Notes: a model not told the origin generated them from the letters alone. DNA of 10,393 nucleotides from Algoriphagus sp. (GCA_023255285.1 JALRIY010000067.1:1-10393); one strand, 5' to 3'; shown: positions 1-7,204, numbered from the stretch's first letter. Numbers and translations: made by a program.

Positions 1-246
1 GATATGCGTCACCCCTAGGTTTTTAATTTCCCCCAAGGCATGGTCAGTGAAATCGTTAAACTTACCTACCCCATTTTGCTCTTTCGTACCCCAAGGAATG
101 TTGCTCGTGTTCGTATTTCCGAAAAGTCGTGTAAAGACTTGATAAACGACGATTTTAGTTGGTTTCATGGATTGAGGTTCTTCGGGTTTTCGACTACAAG
201 ACACCAGGGCGAGCGCCATAATAACTAGGACGGCAACTTTTTTCAT
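1..246 (-). CDS. Alpha-amylase family (GH13-like) lipoprotein, N-terminal fragment
   Basis: Only the first 82 codons are present; the gene runs off the left edge. The protein begins with a short lipoprotein signal: a KK start, a hydrophobic stretch, then a lipobox LVSC with the acylated Cys at residue 17, so the mature protein should be membrane-anchored. After a short linker it reads IVVYQVFTRLFGN (residues 32-44), and near the end GVGKFNDFT and LGVTHI. This matches the first strand of the TIM barrel in the alpha-amylase-type glycoside hydrolases common in Bacteroidota, where the next residues usually continue into the first conserved barrel region. The catalytic residues lie outside the window, so substrate (starch/maltodextrin in relatives) is inferred only. 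The start ATG has an A-rich AAAGAA just upstream and lies 5 bp after the M20 peptidase stop, so the two are very likely co-transcribed. Confidence 0.85.
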   Translation of the reverse strand, partial: MKKVAVLVIMALALVSCSRKPEEPQSMKPTKIVVYQVFTRLFGNTNTSNIPWGTKEQNGVGKFNDFTDHALGEIKNLGVTHI

Positions 247-251
247 TTCTT

Positions 252-1541
252 TTAGCGGGTCAATCGGTACAAGAGCAAGGTGTTTCTTTTAATCAAAGAT
301 GGAAATTGCTTCATGTTGATGGTCTCTCCTGGGGCATGTGCACCTGAACCCGAAGCACCTAGCCCGTCCAAACTATCCATAAAAGAGGCTACAAAAGAAA
401 TATCTCCTGCGCCACGGCTACCAGGATCTCCTGGCTTTACTGGACCATAGCCTAGGTCTTGACTTACTTGACTTAGCACTTCTGCCAAGGCATAATTTCC
501 AGGACTAGGCTCCATGGAAGGAATGTAATCGTAGAAGGTGATTTCTGCATCAGTTTGGTGGAGGTTTCGGTCGACGATTTCTTTCATTCTTGTACGCGCA
601 CCTTCCTTTTGAGCTTCTCCCAAAAACCGTAAATCGCCAGTGACGATAGCCTCACGGGCGACAATGTTTGTTTTCCCAAGTGAACTGCCTGCTCCTGAAT
701 TTGGATTTATTGCCACATCTGATCCCCCAATTATTTGGCCAGGATTAAAGGTCAAGTAGCGTTCACCTGCTAGGGCTTCGCGAAATTCATTCAGGATACG
801 AGCGGCTTCATAGATGGCTCCATAACCTGCATTTTGTCCAAATACACCGCTGGAATGGCCTTGCTTACCGCTGGTTTTAAGCATCCATCCGGAAGCTCCT
901 CGTCGGGCTACTGTAGCCCCACCAAAACCCTGAGCAGTCTCATAAGCCAGGGCTATGTCGTGTTGTTTTGCACGGTCGATAAAGTCTTTCCGAGACAAGC
1001 TTGCATTTCCTGTGCTTTCTTCATCGCCATTGAAATAAACGGTTATTGTGCGGTCCTCTAGAAGTCCCAGCTCATGCAATGCCTTAAGGCTTGCGAGTAC
1101 CAGTACATCCCCTCCTTTCATGTCATTGGCACCTTGGCCAGTGGCGGTGCTGTCGTTGAGCCATGTAAAGGGAGTAAAAGGCATGTCCTTCTCAAATACA
1201 GTATCCAAGTGTCCGATTAAGAAGAGTTTTTTACCCTTTTTGCCTGTACGCGTAGCAACAAAATGCCCTGCACGCTTCACCTCTGCCGGTACGTCTACCC
1301 ATTCGGTTTGAAATCCGATTTTTTGAAATTCCCGCTCAAAAACACGTCCCACTTCTCGTACCCCCTCCAAATTGAGCGAACCCGAATTGATGTTGATGAC
1401 CTCCTCCAAGAGGTGCACGGTCTCCTGGTAGTTTTTATCGATACGATCGATCAATTTTTTCTCCTCCTTACTCAGTTGCTGTTGGGCAAAAGAAAAGAGG
1501 GGTGTAGTTATCAATAGGAGGGTGTAAAATAAGCGTTTCAT
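252..1541 (-). CDS. Exported M20 family metallopeptidase (glutamate carboxypeptidase-like)
   Basis: A 429-residue zinc-dependent exopeptidase or amidohydrolase of the M20/ArgE/DapE/CPG2 superfamily. The start chosen gives a clean Sec signal peptide (MKRLF, hydrophobic core, FSFAQ at residues 16-20), so the enzyme should act in the periplasm; the open frame extends 32 codons further upstream, but that extension runs into the preceding gene and would bury the signal. Metal and catalytic residues are all visible: GHLDT (His111, Asp113), GANDMKGG (bridging Asp140), DEES (catalytic Glu174, ligand Glu175), Glu201 in AYET where several relatives have Asp, and the last ligand His402 in GAHAPGE. GKQGHSSG (residues 225-232) marks the lid/dimerisation domain. 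Length is normal for the family. It follows the NIF3-like gene by 37 bp and precedes the amylase by 5 bp. The true substrate is unknown; an N-terminal-acyl amino acid or small peptide is the family expectation. Confidence 0.9.
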   Translation of the reverse strand: MKRLFYTLLLITTPLFSFAQQQLSKEEKKLIDRIDKNYQETVHLLEEVININSGSLNLEGVREVGRVFEREFQKIGFQTEWVDVPAEVKRAGHFVATRTGKKGKKLFLIGHLDTVFEKDMPFTPFTWLNDSTATGQGANDMKGGDVLVLASLKALHELGLLEDRTITVYFNGDEESTGNASLSRKDFIDRAKQHDIALAYETAQGFGGATVARRGASGWMLKTSGKQGHSSGVFGQNAGYGAIYEAARILNEFREALAGERYLTFNPGQIIGGSDVAINPNSGAGSSLGKTNIVAREAIVTGDLRFLGEAQKEGARTRMKEIVDRNLHQTDAEITFYDYIPSMEPSPGNYALAEVLSQVSQDLGYGPVKPGDPGSRGAGDISFVASFMDSLDGLGASGSGAHAPGETINMKQFPSLIKRNTLLLYRLTR

Positions 1542-1578
1542 AGTATGGGAATTCGGGGAGTTTGTGAATGCCTTAAAG

Positions 1579-2472
1579 TTAGTAAACCGACAGGGAATTG
1601 CCAGAAGGAATGTGGTAAACAGGGACGCCTGGAACATGGGTTTGCAGCCAGTTTTTTACAAATTCTGAGCCTCCTTCTTCACTTGCCGAGTGGCCGATCT
1701 CGACCATGGAAAGTTTCATACCAAGTTCATTGGCTGTTTTGACATATTCGGGAGTTTCCCACTCATTGGATTCTCCACAAATCAGCACATCAGGACGGTG
1801 TTCCTGGATTCGGGTAATTTGCGTTTTCCCTCCCACGGCCCCAGGGAGTAATAGTACCTTGGAGACCGGTTGGTTCAGGTCCCCCACATAGCGCATGGCG
1901 GGTACCTTCATTCGGGTTTTGATTTGGTCGATTACTGTTTTCAAGTTGGTTGAAGGAATTTGGAGAATCGGGCTTCCAGGGGTATAGTAGTCCTTCCATC
2001 CCAGTTCTTCTACAACTCCAATCCGCACTCCATCGTCTTGCATGCGGTGTACATAGTCGTGATTTCTCCAGATGGTGAGCCGATGCTTTGCCAGTAGGTC
2101 GTATTTGCCACGGAATACAGGGTCATTTTGCAGGTAGTCGGTTTCGTCCTGACCTGAATAAAAGGTAGGTTCGTGGGGGATAATGAGGTTGGCCTTTAGT
2201 TCAACCGCCTTTTTGATGATCTCGATACTGGGAAACATGGTGGTGACAATTCCAGTGACTAGGGTATCCCTAGAGCCAATCTTGATCGTGTCCACCGTCT
2301 GTGCAAAGGGTGCCTTGGGCACTTGGGAGATAAATAAGTCTATGATCTCGCCTACGGTCCAGGACTTTTGGAGTGGGCTAGCCCAAATGGAAAAGGGATT
2401 CACAAAGAGGCCTGCACCAAGGAGAGCTCCCGATTGTAGAAGGAATTGCCGACGAGGGGTAGATTTTTTCAT
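1579..2472 (-). CDS. NIF3-like dinuclear metal-centre protein with Tat signal
   Basis: A 297-residue protein of the NIF3/YbgI (DUF34) family, which forms hexameric rings holding two metal ions per subunit and whose enzymatic role is poorly defined. Family hallmarks are the first metal-binding block IIPHEPTFY (His100), a second block WRNHDYVH (His138, His142) and the C-terminal GHSASEEGG (His261, Glu265), with ICGE (residues 231-234) between. The length fits the short form without a large inserted domain. Unusually, the N-terminus is a twin-arginine signal: PRRQFLLQ at residues 6-13, followed by a Gly/Ala/Leu-rich segment and a possible WASP cleavage region near residue 30-33. Export by Tat would fit a protein that folds around its metals before translocation. 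Cytoplasmic family members normally lack such a leader. It lies between a lipoprotein gene (44 bp) and the exported M20 peptidase (37 bp), suggesting a shared envelope location. Family call is firm, role unknown. Confidence 0.88.
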   Translation of the reverse strand: MKKSTPRRQFLLQSGALLGAGLFVNPFSIWASPLQKSWTVGEIIDLFISQVPKAPFAQTVDTIKIGSRDTLVTGIVTTMFPSIEIIKKAVELKANLIIPHEPTFYSGQDETDYLQNDPVFRGKYDLLAKHRLTIWRNHDYVHRMQDDGVRIGVVEELGWKDYYTPGSPILQIPSTNLKTVIDQIKTRMKVPAMRYVGDLNQPVSKVLLLPGAVGGKTQITRIQEHRPDVLICGESNEWETPEYVKTANELGMKLSMVEIGHSASEEGGSEFVKNWLQTHVPGVPVYHIPSGNSLSVY

Positions 2473-2516
2473 ATCATATAAAAATTGGAGATCCGTTTGG
2501 AGTTTAGCATGTTGGT

Positions 2517-3161
2517 TTACTCGACGGTTACATCAGATAGCCAGATGAAGCGCTTTCCTGCCGCATCCTTGTGCTCCAAGCTGAGTTGAATCGGGCCAAA
2601 ACTTGCGGCTTTCTCCCAGGTCCAAGTTCTTCCTTCAACCCCATTTCCTCTGCGGAAGGTCCACTCAAGAATTTTATGTGCTTCGTCTAAGTACAAATCG
2701 TAAGCATCTCCAGGAGTGTATCCGCCCTCGGCACCATACAAGATGCTTAGTTTGGTGGAAGGAATTCCCTGAATCGGACTACTTACATTTTCAAGGACTT
2801 CATAGGTGTAGCCACTGTCCCAAGCCAATTGAAAAGGCATTAGAGCCCAGTACTTATCGTTGATGAAAGCGCCATCCTGCTTGGGCAGGGAATCCGCTAG
2901 TTGGCTGTAGGTGAAGCTGGTGTCTGAACCAGCATAGAATACCGTACTGTCTTGGATGTTCCACTTCCAGGTTCTTGATACTGTAGTTACCGAGTCTCGT
3001 TGGACATTCCAGGTGTAGCCAATGGCCTTTATTTTGTCGAAATTTTCAAAACCATAGGCTTTCGCCACTTGCATGGGTAGGGTGTCAGGAAGAGTCTCCT
3101 TTTGCTGGCAAGCAAAAACTAGGGAGAGTAGAAGGATTGGGATGAATAGGAGTTTTTTCAT
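2517..3161 (-). CDS. Small lipoprotein of unknown function
   Basis: A 214-residue protein that I cannot assign to a named family. It begins with a lipoprotein signal (MKK, hydrophobic core, lipobox VFAC with Cys18), so the mature chain should be lipid-anchored. The rest is rich in alternating aromatic and polar residues: YTWNVQRDS (49-57), RTWKWNI (63-69), GYTYEVLEN (118-126), YDLYLDEAHKILEWTFRR (154-171) and RTWTWEK (178-184). This pattern suggests an all-beta sheet, vaguely like LolA/LolB-type or DUF6503-like proteins of Bacteroidota that bind lipids or other hydrophobic ligands; that comparison is a guess. The open frame extends 87 codons upstream into the SDR gene, but the internal ATG with the signal peptide is clearly the real start. 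It begins 10 bp after the SDR stop codon, so it is probably co-transcribed. No enzyme motif is visible. Confidence 0.8.
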   Translation of the reverse strand: MKKLLFIPILLLSLVFACQQKETLPDTLPMQVAKAYGFENFDKIKAIGYTWNVQRDSVTTVSRTWKWNIQDSTVFYAGSDTSFTYSQLADSLPKQDGAFINDKYWALMPFQLAWDSGYTYEVLENVSSPIQGIPSTKLSILYGAEGGYTPGDAYDLYLDEAHKILEWTFRRGNGVEGRTWTWEKAASFGPIQLSLEHKDAAGKRFIWLSDVTVE

Positions 3162-3171
3162 AGCAGTTGTT

Positions 3172-3960
3172 TTATTGGGAATCCTTTCTGGAAACCCAGT
3201 TTTTAAATTTTCGATATTCAAGAGCTGTCGCCAATGGTTGCAGCACAAAAAGCAGTCGGTTGAGGAAGAGTATACTTTTAAATAGGAACGAAGGGAAAAT
3301 CTTCTTTTTACCTTTTGCCGCACCGGAAAGTATGCTTTTTGCCACCTCTCGTGGACGTTGGATGGGAAAAGCACGGGGAATATTGGGTCCTGCAGCATCA
3401 AAGAATGCAGTGGCAGTGGCAATCGGGAAGACTAGCGTAAGCCAATCTCCATCTCCTTCAGCCCAGAGGCAATCGGCCCATTGAAGGAGCGCGGCCTTGG
3501 TGCTGCTGTACAAGCTGTAGCCTGGAATGGCCCAGTAGGCGATGGCGGAACAGGTAATCACGTGTCTTAGGGGCTGGCCAGGGAATAATTTTTTTAGTGC
3601 CAATCCAATTTGGATGGGGGAGTGCACGTTCAACTGGAAGAGTTGTTCCATGTTTGCCCAGTCTTGTTCAGTAGCGGGGGCATAATAGGCCTTTCCTGCG
3701 TTGGCAAAGCAGAAATCTACTCCTTGCCAGTGGTTTTGTATCCAATCGAGGATGGCTATATTTCCTTCTTTTTTACGTAAGTCAGCCAGAACTAGCCCTT
3801 CGATATCGGGAAATTCCTCCTTAAGGCGGTCGAGGTTTTCCGAAAGGTAATCTACTGCCAAAATGTTTTTGGTGTGTGGATAGAGTTGCCTTACCAACTC
3901 CAATCCAATGCCTGAGCCGGCACCAGTCACGAGTACACGTGCCTTTTTGTAGGGCTTCAT
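3172..3960 (-). CDS. Short-chain dehydrogenase/reductase (SDR) with hydrophobic C-terminus
   Basis: A 262-residue classical-type SDR, a Rossmann-fold NAD(P)(H)-dependent oxidoreductase. Visible are the dinucleotide motif TGAGSGIG (12-19), an acidic Asp37 at the end of the second strand (favours NAD(H) over NADP(H)), NAG (87-89), structural Asn111, and the catalytic set Ser138, Tyr151 and Lys155 with the standard YxxxK spacing. The usual PG motif after the sixth strand is replaced by FPIATAT (178-184), hinting at a divergent substrate loop. The C-terminal segment after about residue 220 is strongly hydrophobic and basic (FPSFLFKSILFLNRLLFVL, 222-240), resembling membrane-associating tails of SDRs acting on lipids or retinoid-like substrates. 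Its ATG overlaps the stop of the upstream ADC-like gene in an ATGA arrangement, so translation is coupled and a related substrate is likely. Substrate not determinable from sequence. Confidence 0.9.
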   Translation of the reverse strand: MKPYKKARVLVTGAGSGIGLELVRQLYPHTKNILAVDYLSENLDRLKEEFPDIEGLVLADLRKKEGNIAILDWIQNHWQGVDFCFANAGKAYYAPATEQDWANMEQLFQLNVHSPIQIGLALKKLFPGQPLRHVITCSAIAYWAIPGYSLYSSTKAALLQWADCLWAEGDGDWLTLVFPIATATAFFDAAGPNIPRAFPIQRPREVAKSILSGAAKGKKKIFPSFLFKSILFLNRLLFVLQPLATALEYRKFKNWVSRKDSQ

Positions 3961-4610
3961 GCGGGGATACTTGGTTTGGGAAAAGTAAGGGTAAAGGGAT
4001 TCACCTTTAAGGCGAGTAGGGGTTTGACTCCTCGGATGTCAGGAAAAAGTTGCGAATCTACCTCTAGATCCTTAATACGCGCCAGTTTTCCCCAACCCTT
4101 ACCTTCTGGCTGGGTGAATAACACTTGCCCGGCTAGTTCTTGTCGCAGGCGAATGGGAAGGAATCCGGTGCTTATCGGAAACGACATTCCTCCAAAGCGA
4201 ATGCTAGCCCGGAATACTAATTTTCCATTTAGGGAAACTTCAACCTTGTCTAATCCTTTTTCTTTTTGCCAGTGGAAGTCGGCTGTTTGCTTCGGTATGG
4301 CCCAGTTGGCCCGTCCATTTGCCGTACTTTCCTCCGAGTCTACGAAGATGGTGGTGATGGTTTGTAATTTTTCTTTTCCAAATTTTCCAGGAATAAATAG
4401 AAGTTCTCGGTAAGGTCCCACGGGCGATTCCTGGTAATTTACGAGCATGACGTAACCAAAGCCCCCTTTAAATTCTTGCTTTAAGTGATCCGGTAAGTTG
4501 GCAGCTTTCTTTATCCAACCTTCTTTGAAGCGAAAAAGGAGGATAATTCCCTCACCTTTTAGGGACCAAGGAGCTGGAGCAGGGGTAAAAGGTGGGAATA
4601 CCTTAGGCAT
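3957..4610 (-). CDS. Acetoacetate decarboxylase-like protein
   Basis: A 217-residue member of the acetoacetate decarboxylase (ADC) superfamily. The N-terminal half carries SPVGPYRELLFIPG (62-75), which matches the conserved GPYxE region lining the ADC pocket, and the middle has GRANWAIPKQ (99-108), matching the GREL-x-x-FPKK segment of Clostridium ADC that holds the Schiff-base lysine. By that alignment Lys107 is the catalytic position, while the adjacent lysine that tunes its pKa in the classical enzyme is Gln108 here. The superfamily also includes aldolase/dehydratase-like members, so decarboxylation is not assured. The protein is slightly shorter than typical ADCs (about 245 residues). No signal peptide is visible, so it should be cytoplasmic. 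It overlaps the preceding SDR gene by 8 bp and the following SDR by 4 bp, so all three are translationally coupled and probably act on successive intermediates. Confidence 0.82.
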   Translation of the reverse strand: MPKVFPPFTPAPAPWSLKGEGIILLFRFKEGWIKKAANLPDHLKQEFKGGFGYVMLVNYQESPVGPYRELLFIPGKFGKEKLQTITTIFVDSEESTANGRANWAIPKQTADFHWQKEKGLDKVEVSLNGKLVFRASIRFGGMSFPISTGFLPIRLRQELAGQVLFTQPEGKGWGKLARIKDLEVDSQLFPDIRGVKPLLALKVNPFTLTFPKPSIPA

Positions 4611-5358
4611 AGGGTGAGGGGCTTATGGCCGTCCATCCCCCATCAATGATGAGGGATTGGCCAGTGATGTGTCTTGCTGCGTCTGAGAGGAGAAAAAATG
4701 CCGCCTCGGCAATGTCTTCTGGGAATGCAGGACGAGCTAACGGGGTAAGCCGGGACCAGGTATCTACATAATTGGGATCCTCTGTCGTTCGCTCCGTGAG
4801 GGTCGCTCCTGGAGCAATGGTGTTGATGCGAATTCCTAGTGGAGCGAGTTCCAGTACGAGGTTTTTGGCCAGCATTTCGATGGCTGCTTTACTCATGGCA
4901 TAGGCGGCCAGATTTTCATGACTCTGGTGCGCCGTCACCGAGGAGGTGAAAAGCATCGCTCCTCCTTGACCTTGTTTTTTCATGGCCTGGGCTACTGCCT
5001 GGGCAAGAAAAAAAGTTCCGGCTTGGTTGACGCGAGTTACCTCCATAAAATCTTCTCGGGAGTAATCGAGGAAATTCCCAAAAAGGGTAATTCCTGCATT
5101 GCAAACCAATTGGTCGATGTGTCCAAAATTTTGGAGAGCAAGGGATACGAGTTCTTCAATGACTTCTGGGTCTGCAGCATCTCCTGAGCAGCCGATAATA
5201 GCACCTTTTTTAAGGAGGGAGAGACTAGCCACTCCTTCTTGGGTCAAGCTTTTTTCTCGATCGTTAAGGAGTACCTGGGTTCCGTTTTCTACTAATTTCC
5301 TAGCTATGGCTAAGCCAATGCCTTGTCCTGCTCCAGTGATGATTGCTACCTTCTTCAT
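4603..5358 (-). CDS. Classical SDR oxidoreductase (FabG / sugar dehydrogenase-like)
   Basis: A 251-residue classical SDR with every family landmark: TGAGQGIG (8-15), Asp33 ending the second strand (suggesting NAD specificity), NAG (87-89), Asn111, catalytic Ser140, Tyr153 and Lys157, PG (183-184), and the C-terminal TGQSLIIDGGW (232-242). This C-terminus is the form seen in FabG and in aldose or 2-keto-3-deoxy-sugar-acid dehydrogenases. It starts 54 bp after the sugar-acid dehydratase gene, with no terminator between, and overlaps the ADC-like gene by 8 bp. Context favours a dehydrogenase in sugar-acid catabolism, either forming the aldonate/lactone or oxidising the 2-keto-3-deoxy product, over a role in fatty acid synthesis, where fabG normally sits with other fab genes. 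The exact substrate is inferred, not shown. Confidence 0.9.
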   Translation of the reverse strand: MKKVAIITGAGQGIGLAIARKLVENGTQVLLNDREKSLTQEGVASLSLLKKGAIIGCSGDAADPEVIEELVSLALQNFGHIDQLVCNAGITLFGNFLDYSREDFMEVTRVNQAGTFFLAQAVAQAMKKQGQGGAMLFTSSVTAHQSHENLAAYAMSKAAIEMLAKNLVLELAPLGIRINTIAPGATLTERTTEDPNYVDTWSRLTPLARPAFPEDIAEAAFFLLSDAARHITGQSLIIDGGWTAISPSPYA

Positions 5359-5412
5359 GGTACTTGTTTGAAAGGTGTAGGCTCGGTTGGAATTTCCTTA
5401 CGAGTTAAAAAA

Positions 5413-7131
5413 TTAGTGTGAGTCTCTTTTTACTTCGGGTCCGGAACTTCCTTGGAGAAAATCAAAATCCACTCCCTCGTGGGCTTGGTTGACCTTGTCC
5501 AAAAATAAGTTGACATAACCCCGATCGTAAGGGAGGGGGCTAGGGCGGAATTCTATTTGGCGTCTTGCCATTTCCTCATCCGATATCAACAGGTTTAGGC
5601 TTCGCTTGGGTACATCCAAAGCAATCAAATCTCCATTTTGGACCAATGCAAGCGGCCCACCAATGGCTGATTCTGGAGAGACGTGAAGCACTACAGTACC
5701 AAAGCCTGTGCCGCTCATGCGCCCATCTGAGATTCGAACCATATCTTTGACCCCCTTTTCCAAGAGTTTTTTTGGTAGCCCCATGTTGCCCACCTCGGGC
5801 ATTCCGGGATAGCCTTTGGGACCTACTTTTTTGAGTACCATCACGCAGGTCTCATCAATGTCCAGGTTTGGATCGTCTACTCGTGCTTTGTAGTCATCGA
5901 TATCCTCAAAGACCACCGCTCTACCGGTATGCGTCAGCAAGCTTGGTGTCGCAGCCGAAGGCTTCAGCACGGCGCCATTGGGGCAAAGGTTTCCCTTCAG
6001 TACGGCAATGCCAGATTCCGGTTTGATAGGATTTTCAAAAGTACCGATCAGGTTTCTATCCCAGCATTCGGATTTGGTAATGTTTTCGCCCAGGGTCTTG
6101 CCATTGACAGTGAGGGCATCGGTATGGAGGTGCTTTTCGATCTCTTTCATTACCGCAGGTAGCCCACCTGCATAGAATAAGTCCTCTACCCAATGCTCAC
6201 CAGAGGGTTGCACATTGGCAATGAGTGGAATTCGAGAAGAAAATTCATCAAAGTCAGAGAGGGCTAAGGGTACACCGATTCGTTTGGCAATCGCAATCAG
6301 ATGAAGGATAAAATTGGTTGAGCCTCCTACAGCGGCATTGACCATGATTGCATTTTCAAAGGCTTTTCGGGTCAGAATCTTATCCATGGTCAGGTCTTCC
6401 TTAACCATTTCTACGATACGCATGCCGGCCAAGTGAGCCATTACTTTACGACGGGAATCCGCAGCGGGGATGGTGGCATTGTCCGGGAGTGCTAATCCAA
6501 GTGCTTCTACCATAGCTGCCATCGTGGAGGCAGTACCCATAGGGGCACAGTGCCCTACGGATCGGGACATGGCCGCTTCGGCTTCGAAAAATTCTTCCTG
6601 GGAAAGTTTGCCGAGCTTGAAGTCCTCAGCAAAGCGCCAGATGTCGGAGGTGCCGATTTTTTTTCCTTTAAATCGACCAGCTAGCATGGGGCCTCCGGAA
6701 AGTACGAGCGTTGGAAGGTTGACTGAGGCTGCACCCATTACCAAGGAGGGGGTAGTCTTATCACAGCCGCACATTAGGATGACTCCGTCCATGGGGTTGG
6801 CGCGGATACTTTCTTCCACGTCCATAGAGGCTAGATTGCGAAAAAGCATGGCCGTAGGTTTGATCGAGCATTCGCCTAGTGACATCACCGGAAACTCCAA
6901 CGGAAATCCTCCTGCCTCCCAAATGCCGCGCTTCAGGGCTTCTGCCAAATCACGGAAGTGGGCATTGCAAGGGGTGAGTTCTGACCAGGTGTTGCATATC
7001 CCGATAACTGGCTTCTCGCCGGTGAAAAGGTGGTGAGGAAGCCCTTGGTTTTTCATCCAGGATCGGTAGATGAATCCATCTTTGCCGGTTCTGCCGTACC
7101 ATTCCTGGCTGCGGAGTTTTTTCTTGGTCAT
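5413..7131 (-). CDS. IlvD/Edd-family sugar-acid dehydratase (L-arabinonate dehydratase-like)
   Basis: A 572-residue Fe-S dehydratase that removes water from a polyhydroxy acid to give a 2-keto-3-deoxy acid. Near the N-terminus it has GFIYRSWMKNQG (19-30) and GICNTWSELTPCNAH (44-58), a signature of the pentonate/hexonate (L-arabinonate, D-xylonate, L-fuconate-type) branch rather than of true biosynthetic IlvD. By comparison with Rhizobium L-arabinonate dehydratase, the [2Fe-2S] cysteines are Cys55, Cys123 and Cys195; Lys125 in CGCDK is the carbamylated metal ligand, and Ser473 in GRMSGT is the likely base. Length is as expected. It is the first gene after the murA terminator and starts the downstream operon, with an SDR 54 bp behind. 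No ilv or leu genes are nearby, which also argues against branched-chain amino acid synthesis. Which sugar acid it uses cannot be fixed by eye. Confidence 0.9.
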   Translation of the reverse strand: MTKKKLRSQEWYGRTGKDGFIYRSWMKNQGLPHHLFTGEKPVIGICNTWSELTPCNAHFRDLAEALKRGIWEAGGFPLEFPVMSLGECSIKPTAMLFRNLASMDVEESIRANPMDGVILMCGCDKTTPSLVMGAASVNLPTLVLSGGPMLAGRFKGKKIGTSDIWRFAEDFKLGKLSQEEFFEAEAAMSRSVGHCAPMGTASTMAAMVEALGLALPDNATIPAADSRRKVMAHLAGMRIVEMVKEDLTMDKILTRKAFENAIMVNAAVGGSTNFILHLIAIAKRIGVPLALSDFDEFSSRIPLIANVQPSGEHWVEDLFYAGGLPAVMKEIEKHLHTDALTVNGKTLGENITKSECWDRNLIGTFENPIKPESGIAVLKGNLCPNGAVLKPSAATPSLLTHTGRAVVFEDIDDYKARVDDPNLDIDETCVMVLKKVGPKGYPGMPEVGNMGLPKKLLEKGVKDMVRISDGRMSGTGFGTVVLHVSPESAIGGPLALVQNGDLIALDVPKRSLNLLISDEEMARRQIEFRPSPLPYDRGYVNLFLDKVNQAHEGVDFDFLQGSSGPEVKRDSH

Positions 7132-7204
7132 ACAAGCAATGGGTTTAAAGAATTGGCTAAAAAGTTACCAAAAAAATCCAGCAAAAGGATAGGGGATGTT
7201 GATG
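7132..7204 (-). promoter_or_regulatory. Probable promoter region for the dehydratase-led operon
   Basis: This AT-rich gap lies between the murA terminator and the dehydratase ATG, both on the minus strand, so a new promoter is expected here. Read on the minus strand it contains a run of T followed by TTTGG near 7169-7173 and a TATCCTTTTG near 7182-7191. These resemble parts of the Bacteroidota -33 (TTTG) and -7 (TAnnTTTG) elements, but neither has a well-spaced partner. No Shine-Dalgarno is seen before the ATG. The location is inferred from context, not from a good motif match. Confidence 0.35.

Noticed and set aside
1542..1578. GAATTC-centred partial palindrome as a terminator between the NIF3-like and M20 genes
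   Set aside because: The stem would be too short, there is no T-run on the minus strand, and the genes are only 37 bp apart.
1542..1637. N-terminal extension of the M20 peptidase
   Set aside because: It would overlap the NIF3-like coding region and place 32 unrelated residues in front of a good Sec signal peptide.
3162..3422. N-terminal extension of the small lipoprotein into the SDR gene
   Set aside because: The extension is the SDR coding sequence in another frame, and the internal ATG gives a complete lipoprotein signal peptide directly at the N-terminus.
3976..4413. Plus-strand open frame of 145 codons opposite the ADC-like gene
   Set aside because: It is antisense to a conserved protein, its translation is rich in Ser and Arg with no motif, and no promoter or ribosome site precedes it.
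4916..5104. Frameshift or second gene within the SDR
   Set aside because: The main frame is continuous with all SDR motifs in order, so the alternative minus-strand frame here is only a shadow.
4603..5358. Calling the first SDR fabG
   Set aside because: The sequence is compatible with FabG, but there are no fatty acid synthesis neighbours and the operon position behind a sugar-acid dehydratase favours a catabolic dehydrogenase.
6470..7036. Plus-strand open frame of 188 codons opposite the dehydratase gene
   Set aside because: It is wholly antisense to a well-conserved enzyme, has a low-complexity Ser/Pro/Ala-rich translation, and resembles no family; it is a by-product of codon usage on the other strand.
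5413..7131. Calling the dehydratase ilvD (branched-chain amino acid synthesis)
   Set aside because: The RSWMKNQG and GICNTWSELTPCNAH segments belong to the sugar-acid dehydratase branch, and no ilv/leu genes are nearby.
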